Counted from the first letter of the stretch, positions 1 to 11,474 are shown. The stretch is 64,000 bases of DNA from Canna indica (GCA_034359265.1 CP136896.1:37438001-37502000), one strand, 5' to 3'. Notes: generated by a model from the sequence alone, not told the origin. Numbers and translations are program-made.

Positions 1-355
1 CAGGGTCTGCATCCTATCCTATAGCCTACTGTCTACACTGACATAAAGAAACCAAAACATGTCGACAAAAAGAAATCTCATCACAACCTTTATTTTAAAG
101 TTTTCAAAGTTCACAATTTTAAGTTTTCAAACCATAGAAGAAAACCAATATCAGAACAACTGAACGTCTCAAGTATCAAAGTTTTACAAACTTTTTATAA
201 ATATAACTGTCAGTGCAGAAAAGAAAATAACTACTAAATATTGGACTATGACTCATGGACGCCGCTACGAGATATGGCACCACCTCCCGCCACCCACTGC
301 ACCATGTCGACAGGTCACAATCCTGCTCATGCTCTGCAAAAATAAGAAAACAAAC

Positions 356-397
356 TGAGTCCACTTGGGACTCAGTGAGTGGTTCTAGCAAACCTCC
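356..397 (-). other. LTR hairpin pair H2/H3
   Basis: Read on the minus strand this gives an imperfect GGTTT..GAACC stem followed by GAGTCC..GGACTC with a short loop. It matches the pair at 24339-24376 and 61756-61793 in the plus-strand LTRs. Confidence 0.6.
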
Positions 398-2171
398 ACA
401 TAATCCTCGGTTATTCATGCATGTTATATAAGGCAACAAACTGAATATACAGGGAGGTAAGCTACTTCTAATGACTACTGACCCCATGGGTCATTCTATG
501 TAAACTGAATATGTGAAAACCTGTCATCTCGGCCTATCAATCCTCCGGCATCCGGCCCTTGGGCCTACTTATGGAATAAAAATCCCGACTACAATCGGCC
601 CTACCATACAAGTAGAATCATACTGGTCGTCGATCACATCATATCAAGATGTAAACAAATAATCCCGGGCCATCGACTAGGATGGTCCACTAGTCTCCGG
701 TCACCGTCTGGGGTAAGGATAGCTAGTCTCACCCAACTGGGGTCTGGCACCTAGCGGGCCCGCTGGCGCACCTCAAGACCCAACACTGGCCGAGCTGAGC
801 ATTGGTCATTCTCGACCTCCACGCTCCTCGACAGACCATCTCAAGCACATCATACAATCAATGTCCTAGGGTTTCCTTATATACACTTCGGGCCATTGCT
901 CGTATCTGGCCCAAATCCGGGCTACCGGGTCAACAATTAATGCTGCCCTTTCAAAATGTGTACACCTAAGAGTTCTAAGTTTCCAAAATATTTACTAGAA
1001 ATCCTAGAAGTGATAACATCTCCTAGCTAAGTTTCCATATATATACGCTGAGTGTCTCGCGACGTCCTACATATTATCTAACATTCTACACTACCTTGGG
1101 TGAGAAATTCCTTGTACTGACCTTGGAATTCAGCCCATAAACATTTTTGGACAGCATGCAATCTACAGAGAAATAAGCATTCTTTACAACATATACCATA
1201 TATAGTTATGATATTCATACATAACAATTATACACTACCTTTAAAATTAAGCTCAATAAGAAACCATTTATCTAGCATGGCAAGGTAGCAAGGAATTCAA
1301 TAATGCATGAAATACTAAACATGGTAAACTAATACATCATTTCGAAATTTAAAGATTGAATGGGCTAAAGATGGTCGTTAAGCTAGCATTCCTACAATCT
1401 CCTAAATCAATCAATTTACTTACTATGGTTAGTATTCTTCCTAAGTATCATGATATCTCTATAACTCGAACAATATAACCATGGAAGTTTCCATCTAAAG
1501 TCACCCTCTTTCCCCCTCCCTAGGCTTGGCCGAGCCTTGAGCAAGGGAAACTTTGCTCGGCCATGGCCCTTAGAGTAGGAAAGGGAAGGAAGACTTTAAC
1601 TACACTCCTAACTCTTTGTCTCCGATATATCATAATATCATGTGGACTAATTTACCCATTTCCCTTACCCTTGGCTGACCCTCTTCATGAGGTGTGGGGT
1701 TCATTCGGCCACACCTAGGAGTTCTTGGGAAATCAAACTATTTCATATGTGAAATCAACGACGGAGAGTGCTTCAGTGGGAGATTTATGATCATCTAAGG
1801 GCTCTACTTCCGTCAAAGGGATTGGGGAAAATTTTGGTATGACCTTTCCCCTTTCTCCATGATTTGGCAGCCCTAGATCTGAGAAATCGACGAGGAAGCA
1901 AGACGATCCGACAAGATTTTGTACAAAACAGTGAATACACAACAATGAAACCAAGATCCGTCGGAAAGATCGCGAGAAACACACCCTAACACATCTAGGG
2001 GTTCGGCTACCCGCCTCCCCCAATCTTTCAAATTCTAACCACTCACCTTGATTATGGAGAATGAAAGATCGGATGACGACGACTTTGAATCTTTCGGCGA
2101 CAGCACGAAATCCCGGATCGATCCAAGTCCCCCTTCTCCTTGCTCTTCCCCCTCTCTCCCTAGGCTGCCTT

Positions 2172-2196
2172 GTGCGACTCAAAGGATGAGTCGCAC
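2172..2196 (-). other. LTR leader hairpin H1
   Basis: GTGCGACTC (2172-2180) and GAGTCGCAC (2188-2196) form a perfect 9 bp stem with a 7 base loop, just downstream of the TATA-like tract in LTR sense. The same position forms a hairpin in the other gypsy LTRs of the window. Confidence 0.7.
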
Positions 2197-2515
2197 GACA
2201 CAAGGATGAGGGGTTTTAATCCCTCATCTAGCCTTCCATATAGGCTCTTGACTCACTTGACTCATACTCAAGACTCGACTAAACCCGAAGTCAACTTGGG
2301 TTCCAACTCAACCCACAACATGAGTCGATTTAAACTTGATTTAAGGTATGATTGCATAAAAGGAAAGTCAATCACCCAATAAAATTCCATGCATCATTAG
2401 TCTAGTCATACCTTTTCAGTCGAGGCAATCCTGAGGCTTGACTCGACTATCCCCGGGTCCGGCACGCTGAACCAAGAACAGATTTTTATATTAGGAAATT
2501 TTCCCGGGTCTTATA

Positions 2516-2884
2516 GTGATTTTGACATTCATGAGCATGAGATGTATTACTGAGTGTTCCTGATAAGTGGGCACAGGACTTTGAGATGCTGCGCAAGTCT
2601 GGTGGCATGTCAGTGCCAGGAGGTGTCTCTCAAAAGGTTGAGGTGATGCATTGTGGCAACAGCAGTCGGAGGCACTGGGGGGCCTGTCTTGTCCGCATGG
2701 ATGCTTACTATAAATGCGGTCGAGTCGGGCACTTCAAGAAGGACTATCCGAAGAGAGTTGGCCAGAAGTTCGAGCAGTCAAAAGGAAAGACACCTATGTC
2801 AGTGGGGTCAGTGGCTCAGAGAGGGTAGATGTAGAGCAGGGGGCCGCAAACTAGCCATTCAGAGAAACTGTCTGGTAGGGTATG
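2516..2884 (+). pseudogene. Ty3/gypsy gag zinc-knuckle relic
   Basis: A short plus-strand piece of gypsy gag. The best frame runs 2586-2828 and contains the zinc-knuckle core YKCGRVGHFKKDYP, in which the outer cysteines of CX2CX4HX4C have become tyrosine. It is followed by the Gly/Ser-rich tail typical of the gag/protease boundary and then stops. The gag core upstream is missing: GMSV is joined directly to PGGVSQKVE. The copy at 27098-27511 has the same joint. It is flanked by a minus-strand gypsy LTR and a minus-strand copia LTR, so it is an orphan fragment. Non-functional. Confidence 0.7.
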
Positions 2885-3960
2885 ATGTGTGAAATGGCCA
2901 CACTAGAGGGGGGTGAATAGTGTGTTTACTATTCAATTAGCCTAAATCTGATTTTAATCATTTCTTTGGTTGCTTAGGCAAATTACAAGTTAAGTGACTA
3001 AATGCGGAAGCAATAAATGATGAGGCGATTAATACAAACAAAATACCAATGCAAACACAAAAATTTATAGTGGTTCGGCCCCAACCGATTGTCCGCCCGC
3101 GACCGCTCCGCCTTTTGTGAATAAATTGCACTGTTCAGTCGATCGACGGGTCGACCAAATGAGTCGTGACTTCTTCTCATCCGCGGTTCAGTCGACCAAA
3201 GCCTTAAGCTAGCATCGCGATTCAGCGATCCTCATTTCGATCGACCGATCGATCGATTGACGCACCCTCTGCCAAATTTTGGCCTCAGTCGATCGACCGA
3301 CCGATCGATCGAAAAATGGATAGACTGGGCAGACTGCTATTTTTCTTGAGTTTTTCTACTCGTTTTGGTTCTGTCTTCGCTAAGTTTGCTTATATAACAT
3401 TTATTAACTTTAAGTTAATAACTTTAAAACATAAATGTTATATAAGGATTACCCCCAATCTAGTATTTGGGGTCTAGTACAAATTTTCTAACTTCCCGGG
3501 TCAAGTAGCGATAGGCTGAAGGCTTCCAAAAAATTCTTAAAAATATCTCGTTATCTAGTTTCTACCCAAGGAAAAATTACCGCCATTTTTTATGACAAGA
3601 TAATGTCTAGGTCATATAGCCCTCCAAGGAGCTCTCTAGGCTTAGTGAATTTCAAGGCGGTTTCGGATTTTCATGATTTGGGCTTTGGGATTAATTTTTG
3701 GATTCTTATGCATCATCATGAGGATTTACAACATAAACTAGACACCCTAAACCTAAACTCTAATTTCCCAAAGAATCTGAGCGCCGACGAGCATCCTTGT
3801 CGATTGCTCCGATTTCTTCGATTTTTTCGATTTTTTCGATCGGGTACGTCGTGCGCTAACCGATATGGAACTTGAAAGAAATTCTTCATAAATCATTAGT
3901 TTCATATTTGTTTTCATCAAAACCGAGATCAAGACCAAAGTTGAAAACCTTAAGCCAACA
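2885..3960 (-). repeat. Copia 3' LTR with internal deletion
   Basis: It starts (minus) at 3960 with TGTTGGCTTAAGG and ends near 2885 with the conserved CACACTAG...TTTCAC block. It is about 1.08 kb against 1.74 kb for the partner LTR; the missing part includes the TATA box region. Palindromic GATCGACC-type motifs remain at about 3130-3320. The outer terminus is decayed and no target duplication was found. Confidence 0.75.
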
Positions 3961-3975
3961 ATCTCCCCCATTTTA
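3961..3975 (-). promoter_or_regulatory. Polypurine tract of copia element
   Basis: Minus strand AAAATGGGGGAGAT directly precedes the LTR start TGTTGG. This is the expected primer for plus-strand DNA synthesis. Further GGGGGAG-like tracts lie at about 4041, 4075 and 4116. Confidence 0.7.
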
Positions 3976-6730
3976 ATGATGAAAAGTATCCTTAAGAAAA
4001 TATATATATTAAAGCACAAAGGATATCAAACATGGGATTTCTCCCCCTATCAACATGCATATCTATATAATAGAACTCCCCCTATCTATATGAATGATTT
4101 TCCTATATTTTTCTCCCCCTTTTGACATCAATCAAAAAAGGGCAAGACAAGTCAATCTAGTCTAAGTTGAGACTCTAAAGATATTTTTCATGAAACATGA
4201 AAATCTCAACCAAAGGGATGAAAAACAAATATTTGATATTAGACTAAGTCATACATGATATCATGAAATGATAAATGAGATCTTTTACTTAGAATCATGT
4301 ATGCACTCAAGTTTGGATATTTTCGTGAATAAGTGAATTTTTCATGACATTTTCATAGTTCATTCAAACTTTCAAAATACCAAGTTATGATCATGTAAAG
4401 CATGTATATTAAGTTTGAAGTGAAAATAATATCGTTTGATCGAAATTTCAACTGACCACGATTTCTTTTGAAATAAGCATGAAAATATGAAAATGGCTAA
4501 GTATCAAATTTTGCTATCTACTCATGTTTTCTCTAACTTAGGCACTTGGACATCTAACATGAGTGAATCTAAGTATACGAGTCAAGTTCGGGATGAAAAT
4601 GAGATTTCTAAGTCACTTTTTGACTTAGTTCAAAGAATACTTCAAGTTTTAAAAAAATCAAACTTTTAAATCCATACAAAATCATATTTTTGACAAATTT
4701 TTTGAAACTTTAACTGGACAAACTAGATTTTTTCAAGAAATCTACAAGTTCAAGAATCAATCAAAAATCAGTTTCCTATAAATTCATAAAATTCATGAAA
4801 GTCCATGGGTATTTTCATAAATTTTAGGTGTTTTTCCGAAAGTTATCATTTTTTATTCAAACTTTCCAGATATTGCTGAATGGTCATTTGAAATGCATGT
4901 GTCAAGTTTGAACTCAAGATGAATTTCCTATAAATGTATGTGAATATTTCTAGCTATCATTCAGGATATCAAAATCATTCCTAGAAATGATTTTTCTCAA
5001 GCAATGGTGTGAATGATATTAGAAATGGAATCAAAATGGTATACATGACTTTTCATTTGAAGTTTTTGAAGAAAAATCAAAGTATCGAAAAAATGAGTAT
5101 TTCAAGTAAGTGATGCTTTGTGTTTTCGAAATTCAACTTCAAAATTTCATTATAATTCAGATTCTTGATGATTTTTTTGAAATTTTTACACAACAAACTA
5201 GATTTTTCAGTGAAAGTGCAGTTTCAAGAATCATCTAAAAATAATTTTTCTATATTTTTCTAGAAATAACTGAAAATGCTCAAATTCCAATGGCATTTTT
5301 GTAATTTTCCGTCATTTTTCAAAACATGCTCAGTTTTCATTCAAACTTTTATGACACCACATAATGGTCATGTAAGGAGTGTATGTCAAGTTTGAGATGA
5401 AAATTATATCCTTAAGTTAAGATATTAACCTAGCATGGTTTCATTCAAAACTAAGCTAGTTATCATGAAACTTGCTAAGTTTCAATCCTATCATTTACTC
5501 ATGATTTTTCAAACATAAACCTATGGACACCTAACATGAGTAAATCTAAACATGTTTCTCAAATATGGATTGAAAATGAGACCTCCAAGTCAATTTGTTG
5601 ACTTAGGTCAACTTGGTTCAAGAGAGGTTGTCATGAAATGACATCTATGTCATTTTATTCATATTCATATGAATTTTTTTATTTTAAGTGCATAGTAACA
5701 TGTCATACATATTCCTAAACATGTTTATGAAGTTTGGACTTAAAATGAAGTGTCTAAGTCGATTTGTTGACTTGGGTCAAACTTTTCCAAGCTTAAGTTC
5801 TCTAAAATGAACTAGTTATCATTTTGATTAATTTCTCATGAATTTTCAATCTTAAGCACATGACAACTAATCATTAGCACACCTAAATATGTTCATCCAA
5901 TTTTCAACTTAAAATGAAGTCTCTAAAGAAAAATATCAACCTAGTCCGATTTCATAAATATCATGATATCATGAAATGAGCTAAGTTATCAAGATTTTTT
6001 CTACTCATGAAAATTCAAATATCTATCAAACATAATCAATCATGAGCATAGAGAAATAATTTAAGCATAGGTATTCAAATATTATGCTAATATTTTTGCA
6101 AAATCAAACTCATACCTCATTCCTGAAATTTTTTCCAAACTTTTCATTTTCTTTTCCATTTTCTTTTAGATAGCATAGCTTTTCATTAACATTCTCAACT
6201 TGCAAGTAGACTTCATTAGTATATTTACTGAAACTAAAGGCTACTTAGCAAGCTAACCAAACCAAATAGCAAAGAGAGATTCAAATATCATTTTCAAAGT
6301 CCACTTTGCTAAATGTTTGAAATTCATTTCAAAATAAATTATTGTGAATCCGAAATGAATTAAGAGATCTCAAAATATAAAATATTTGAAAAATAAGATC
6401 TCCAACCCTTCCTATTGGTTGAAAACCGAAAGGCCACAATGAGCCTACGATTTAGAATTGCAAGGTCGCATACAGGCTACATAGGTCTCTGAAGAGATCG
6501 GAAATCAAAAATCAAAAAACATATTTGAAAGCATATCATGAATGGGAAAAACAATCAATTTAAGCAAGTATCATGAACTCCAACTATTAATGGATCAATT
6601 AAAGTTAAGAGATGATACCAAACTAACTAGACACCGATTCTTCGTACCGAAGGCATCCAAAAGATGTGAAGTTGCAACTTGGATTTGGTGAAGCTCTAAG
6701 TCCTCATGCAACTCCCATCAACTATCATCA
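3976..6730 (-). other. Non-coding AT-rich internal region of copia element
   Basis: No open frame of note. Long stretches recur in degenerate form: a module with ACTCATG...CTAACATGAGT near 4520-4610 reappears near 5500-5580, and TCAAACTTT...GGTCATGTAA blocks recur at about 4370, 4855 and 5340. Related sequence occurs in the two other copia internal regions (45420-46250 and 54695-56200), so the non-coding segment belongs to the family and is not a random insertion. Confidence 0.6.
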
Positions 6731-6738
6731 ACTCATCC

Positions 6739-7293
6739 TTATGTGGTTACTCCCCTTACAAGAGAAGATGAAATCTTTGGTACCCAAATGACTTTGGGTC
6801 CTTGGGGGTTGGAGGGCTTAGCTACCCAAAGTGTCTTAACACCAATTTTAATCATTTCTCAAATCATTTAGCATATCACCTTTCTTTTTCGACTTTTTGA
6901 TTTGCTTCTTTGACCAGAAGCACTAAAATCATCAAAACCGAGGTTAGTACTATGGGGATGACCATTGTCATCACCACCCTCAACAAAAGTATTAAGCTCT
7001 TCGGTTTTAGCATAATCATATAACATATTTAAGCAAGCCCAAATGTCGAATGCGGAAGAACAATGCATAACTTTTTCAAGTAAATGTGTTGTCTTAGCAT
7101 TCAATTCTAACAATCTAATTTGATCTTGAGTCCAATCATTAATGTCAATGGTGGGCTCAACATACTCATTCTTGAGCATGTACAATAGATCTAAACTTTG
7201 TGTTTTAAGAAAAGTATACATCCTACTTTTCCAAACACAAAAATTTTTCTCATCAAACCTAGGTGGTGCAAATGCTATACTCTCTAGTGTCAT
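6739..7293 (-). pseudogene. Ty1/copia gag remnant
   Basis: Starts with MTLESIAFAPPRFDEKNF at 7293, the N-terminus of the UBN2-type gag of plant copia elements. It runs to KSKSRKRKVIC, just before the first zinc knuckle, and stops at 6868. The gag C-terminal tail (TLWVAKPSNPQGPK) resumes near 6825-6739. The coiled-coil middle and both zinc knuckles have been deleted, as comparison with the gags at 44049-45416 and 56218-57622 shows. The 5' primer site lies 54 bases upstream. It would encode at most a truncated capsid-like protein. Confidence 0.8.
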
Positions 7294-7346
7294 TTTCGGA
7301 TCGAGACAAGGTGTAGAAGAGATAGTGAAATCTCAAGCTACGGACC

Positions 7347-7361
7347 CTCTCTGATACCAAT
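7347..7361 (-). promoter_or_regulatory. Primer binding site (initiator tRNA-Met)
   Basis: Minus strand ATTGGTATCAGAG abuts the LTR end and complements the 3' end of plant initiator tRNA-Met (TGGTATCAGAGC). The final C of that match is lost. Confidence 0.8.
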
Positions 7362-8119
7362 TGATGTACAAATGACAACACTAGAGGGAGGATTGAATAG
7401 TGTGTTAACTAAATTAATTAACCTAAATTCAATTTTAATCGTTTGTCAAATCGTTTAGGCAAATTGCAATTTTACGATTGGATGCAGAAGCAATATAAAC
7501 AATTATGCACAAACAATAGATAACAATGCTAACACACAAATTTATAGTGGTTCGACCCCAATGTCTACTCCACTACCTAATCACCCCGCTTAGGATTTCC
7601 AAACTTAGTTTTACTAGATTAATGTTGGTTCCCTTACGAAGAGGACTTTGACTCGAAGAGTCTCACTCTCAATCTAAGGCACTTCCACACCCGGAAGTCT
7701 CCGCCTTCTTACCGAGAGCACTCTTCCACCTCAACCCTAAGGGACACCTCAACTAATCCTAGTAAGCTATGTTTACACAAGTGGCTTTACATATTTTACA
7801 CTAAGGTAACCACTTACATCCAAGACCCAACACTAGGTCTTCTTACAAACTTGAATACAAAGAAAGAAATCACAAAAAATATACAAGTAATGGAGCAAAT
7901 AAATACTACAACAAAAACTTAGCTCCAAACACGAGTCCTAGTTCCTCTTGATGCCTTGAGATGATGAATCGGTAAATCTTGAAGGCTAAATCAAGGTGTG
8001 AATCTTGGAAACTAGGGTTATCAAAAGGATGGGTCAAGTAAAGCTTTAGAATGATCAAGAATTGGCTCAATGGAAGCTTGGATCAATTGTTAGAAGGCTA
8101 GAAGAAGGATTGGGATGAG

Positions 8120-8127
8120 TATTTATA
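8120..8127 (-). promoter_or_regulatory. TATA box of copia LTR
   Basis: TATAAATA on the minus strand, about 50 bases downstream of the palindromic U3 block. The same spacing class is seen in the other copia LTRs (25938, 43307, 54190, 58129, 62277). Confidence 0.65.
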
Positions 8128-8176
8128 ACCCCGCAGCTGAAACAGGGCGTCAACGGGCATAATTTTTTCCGTTACA

Positions 8177-8480
8177 GACGCCCGATCAATGGTCCGATCG
8201 ATCATCGGTCGACCGACCGATCGACCGCCCAGCTTTCTGTGAGTTATTAGCGCCATTCGGTCGATCGATGGGTCGATCGGTTGTCGCGATTTTAGCGATC
8301 CCAAATTGGTCGACCAATCGGTCGATCGAAGCAGTGATGCTAGGGTCGCGCGACATGCGATCTGCAATTCGGTCGACCGATCGGTCGACCAATGCAGCTG
8401 CAGCCAATTTTTGGCAACGTTCGGTCAAACGAACTGCCTTCTCCGTCGATCGATCGACCAGTCGGTCGACCGAACTTGGG
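8177..8480. repeat. U3 array of GGTCGACC/GATCGATC palindromes
   Basis: Dense self-complementary motifs such as CGGTCGACCGA, TCGATCGA and ATTCGGTCGACCGATCGGTC recur about every 20-60 bases, giving spurious Asp/Arg-rich frames on both strands. Equivalent blocks lie upstream of TATA in the other copia LTRs in the window. Confidence 0.7.
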
Positions 8481-9097
8481 CAGGGCAGCAGGGCAGTTTT
8501 CTACTTTAAAACATAAATGTTATATAAGGATTACCCCCCACATGGATTCAATAAAAATATCTAAAAAATCAAAATCCTTAAGAATCAAAATCTAGTTCTT
8601 GTGGTCTAGTATAAATTTTTAGAAAACCGAAATTTTCTAACTTCCCGGGTCAAGTATAGGTAGGCTAAAGGCTTCCAAAAAATTCTTAAAAATACTTCGT
8701 TATCTAGTTTCTACCCAAGGAACAATTACCGCGATTTTTTATGTCAAGATAATGTCTAGGTCATATAGCCCTCCAAGGAGCTCCATAGGCTTAGTGGATT
8801 TCAGGGCGATTTCCGGATTTTCATATTTTGGGTTTCGAATTTGTTTTAGGGTTCTTTGTATCATTAAGAAGATATACAACATATCTAGACACCCTAAACC
8901 TAAACTCTAACTTCTTGAAGAGTTCGAACGCGTCAACCAACGTCCTTTCGATTTTCCGATTTTATCAATTTTTCCGTTCGCGAACGTCGTGCGCTAACCG
9001 ATATAGAACCTAAAAGATTTCTCAATAAAATATTAGTTTCATGTTTGTTATCATCAAAATCGAGATTAAGACCAAAGTTGAAAACCTTAAGCCAACA

Positions 9098-9874
9098 ATC
9101 TCCCCCTTCTTGATGATGACAAACATCCTTAAGAAAATATATATATTAAAGCACAAAGGATATCAAACATGAGATTTCTCCCCCTATCAACATGCATGTC
9201 TACATAATGGAACTCCCCCTATCTATATGCATGGTTTTCCTATATTTTCTTCTCCTTTACCTATATTTTTCTCCCCCTTTTGACATTAATCAAAAAGGGC
9301 AAGAAAATTCAATCAAAAAGACAAAGTTGAAACTCTAAAAGGTTTTTCAAAACCGTGAAAGTCTCAACTAAAGGGATGAAAGCCAACCATCGAATAAGAG
9401 ACTAAGTCATACATGATATCGGTCAAATAATAAATGAAATCCAAAATCAAGAATCATGTAGTAACTTCAAGAATAATATAGATATTTTCAAGTATCGGTC
9501 AAATAATCAAAAATCATATTAGAAATAATTTTTCTCATCAATTGAGTATAATGATATTATAAGTGAATTTAAAATATCATACTTCAAGTCTCATTTGAAA
9601 AAATCTAATGAAAATTTAAAGTATCGAAAAAATGGGCAACTTGTGAAGAGTGATACTTAGTGGCATTTTCATAAACAAAGGAGATTTTTATGATATTTTC
9701 ATAAATCATTCTAACTTTCAAAATACAAAGATATGGTCATGTAAAACATGTATATTAAGTTTGAAGATAAAAGAATGTCATTTGATCAGAATATGAACTT
9801 AGAATGATTTCATTCAAAGTAGGCTTGAAAATATGAAAATGCTAAATATCAAATTTTGCTATGTACTCATGTTT
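9098..9874 (-). mobile_element. Partial second copia internal region sharing the LTR
   Basis: Immediately outside the LTR start is a polypurine tract (minus AAGAAGGGGGAGAT, 9098-9110) followed by the same AT-rich non-coding internal sequence as at 3976-4500, including the secondary GGGGGAG tracts. The order internal-LTR-internal indicates a tandem element formed by LTR-LTR recombination, or one built from two neighbours. It is truncated at 9875 by a gypsy LTR. Confidence 0.7.
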
Positions 9875-10697
9875 TGTCACACCCCAACTGAGGGTAGTGT
9901 GATTGGCCAGGGCCTACATACTACCCTGTAGCCTACTGTCTACACTGACATAAAGAAAACCAGAATGTATCGATAAAGGAAATCTCAACACAACTTTATT
10001 AAATGTTTTCAAAATCCACAGTTTTATATTTTTCAAAGCAAGTAAGAAAACCAACATCCGAATAACTAAACATTTCAAGTATCAAGTTTTACAAACTCTT
10101 TCCAAATACAACTTGTCAGTGCAGAAAATAAAAAAAAAACAACTACCAGACACTGGTCTATGACTCATGGACGCCGCTACGAGATATGGCACCACCTCCC
10201 GCCCACTAGCTGCACCATGTCGAAATACCAAGCTACTGCTCATGCTTTGCAAAATAGGAATAAACTGTGAGTCCACTTGGGACTCAGTGAGTGGCTCAAA
10301 TGAACCTCCACATAAGCCTCAATCATGCATATATCATATAAGGCATTAAAGAAAATGTACAAGGAGGTAAGGTTTATTTCTAATGTGATTACCGACCCCA
10401 CGGGTCCATTTGTACCAACTAAATATGATAACCTGTCATCTTGGCTTATCAAGCCTTCGGCATCCGGCCCTTAGGCCTACCCATGGAATAATATTCCGGC
10501 TACAGCCGTCCCTACCATATCTGATAGTATCATACTGGCCATCGGCCACCTCATCTAAAGATGTAAGAAAATAATCCCGGGCCGTCGACTAGGATGGTCC
10601 ACTAGTCTTCGGACACCGTATGGGGTAAGGATAGCTAGTCCCACCCAACTGAGGTCTGACACCTAGCGGGCCCGCTTGCACACCTCTAGACCCAATA
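9875..10697 (-). mobile_element. Gypsy LTR fragment (3' part)
   Basis: Starts with TGTCACACCCC, the reverse complement of the GGGGTGTGACA end, and matches the 1-2515 LTR base by base through the H2/H3 hairpins (10269-10306). It breaks off at about 10697, within AGACCCAATACT. The rest of the LTR is not found further right. Confidence 0.8.
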
Positions 10698-10698
10698 C

Positions 10699-10795
10699 TG
10701 CCATGCTTCCGCCATTGGCCGCAACGTCATCCGCCATATTTGTATGGCGGATTTTTCGCTTTCCGCCATGAGCCACCATCCGCCATTAATAACAC
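10699..10795. repeat. Cluster of CCGCCAT / ATGGCGG motifs
   Basis: Four direct CCGCCAT copies and one inverted ATGGCGG within 97 bases, starting exactly where the gypsy LTR breaks off. Such subterminal clusters are typical of transposase binding sites at hAT or CACTA ends, but no terminal inverted repeat or partner end was recognised. This probably marks the left boundary of the DNA element carrying the gene fragments downstream. Confidence 0.4.
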
Positions 10796-10798
10796 TGG

Positions 10799-10953
10799 GC
10801 ACATAATACTATTACCATAGGTATACAATGAAATAAATATGTACAACAGAACAAATTGTTTTCTCATAAATATGTACAACATAATAAATAATATGTACAA
10901 CAGAAATAAATATACACATAACACTATTACCATAGGTATACAATAGGATAAAT
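10799..10953 (+). repeat. 39 bp direct repeat pair
   Basis: CACATAATACTATTACCATA at 10799 recurs as CACATAACACTATTACCATA at 10915, each followed by GGTATACAAT. Between them lie several ATATGTACAACA repeats. Local slippage in AT-rich DNA; no gene seen from 10796 to 11474. Confidence 0.6.
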
Positions 10954-11220
10954 TATTTTCGATCTGAATCCAAACTTGTTTAGGTATTTATATATCTCTC
11001 TCATCTGATGATGGTATTCTTTCCTATTTCTAACACACTATGAACATCTTGTTTATTCAAGTCACCTCAACTGCTCAAGTACACAATGAATACAATTCAG
11101 AAGTGGTTAATTGGATGAAGGTACATACAGCCAAAATGTAGAAAAGGCTCGTACACCCTAATCAACAATTTTATTGCAATTTCAATAGAGGATATCAAAA
11201 TCAAACAAGATAAATTGGAT

Positions 11221-11435
11221 AGCTAAGCAAGATTAGGCAACCTAAGAAAGAGTTACAGTGGCTAGTCCAAGCAAAACCAAACTACAAAATGAAATATCTC
11301 ATAGCTGAACTTAATTATTCAATGGTAGTATAGCTAAGCATAGCTATCGAATTCTGATAGCTAAATGAGGATCAGGCAACCAAATAAAGTCACAGTAGCT
11401 AGTCCAAGCAAATCCAAACTACAAATGAAATATGC
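11221..11435. repeat. About 76 bp diverged direct repeat
   Basis: The unit beginning AGCTAAGCAAGATTAGGCAA (11221) is repeated with substitutions at 11360 (AGCTAAATGAGGATCAGGCAA without its last base). Both contain CTAGTCCAAGCAAA.CCAAACTAC. It lies just downstream of the donor of a broken exon and looks like duplicated intron sequence. Confidence 0.6.
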
Positions 11436-11474
11436 TATAAAAGATGTAATAGGCTGCAGCATAGGGAACTTACT

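Larger units (their letters stand above)
1..2515 (-). mobile_element. Ty3/gypsy LTR, minus orientation, cut by window edge
   Basis: The terminus at 2506-2515 reads (minus) TATAAGACCC, a decayed form of the TGTAAGACCC start shared by the other gypsy LTRs here. The left end stops roughly 35 bases short of the expected GTGTGACA end, so nearly the whole LTR is present. It contains the family landmarks in order (minus strand): a TATA-like tract near 2214-2222, the leader hairpin at 2172-2196, a consensus splice donor CAAG/GTGAGTGG at about 2047/2046, and the hairpin pair at 356-397. No gypsy internal region follows in the window, so it is a solo LTR or one end of an element extending left. Family assignment is sure; solo status cannot be decided. 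Confidence 0.85.
2885..9097 (-). mobile_element. Non-autonomous Ty1/copia element, minus strand
   Basis: In minus-strand order: 5' LTR (9097 to 7362), initiator tRNA-Met primer site (7361-7347), a gag remnant (7293-6739), about 2.8 kb of AT-rich non-coding DNA, a polypurine tract (3975-3961), and a 3' LTR (3960 to about 2885). No protease, integrase, RT or RNase H is recognisable. The family has TGTTGGCTTAAGG...CCAACA LTRs. A second polypurine tract adjoins the 5' LTR at 9098, so the element shares an LTR with a second internal region. It must have depended on an autonomous relative. Confidence 0.8.
7362..9097 (-). repeat. Copia 5' LTR
   Basis: A 1736 bp LTR starting (minus) at 9097 with TGTTGGCTTAAGG. 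It has the palindrome-rich U3 block at 8177-8480, TATAAATA at 8127-8120, and the conserved ACCACTATAAA...ACACTAG tail. It sits between two internal regions: gag on one side and a polypurine tract on the other. Confidence 0.85.

Noticed and set aside
1733..2203. 156-codon minus-strand ORF in the first gypsy LTR
   Set aside because: It covers the LTR leader and hairpin H1 and has no recognised domain. The corresponding stretches of the sister LTRs are open only for shorter, differing peptides.
8186..8516. Asp/Arg/Ser-rich ORFs on both strands
   Set aside because: Produced by GGTCGACC/GATCGATC palindromes in the copia U3; the same pseudo-proteins appear in every LTR copy on both strands.
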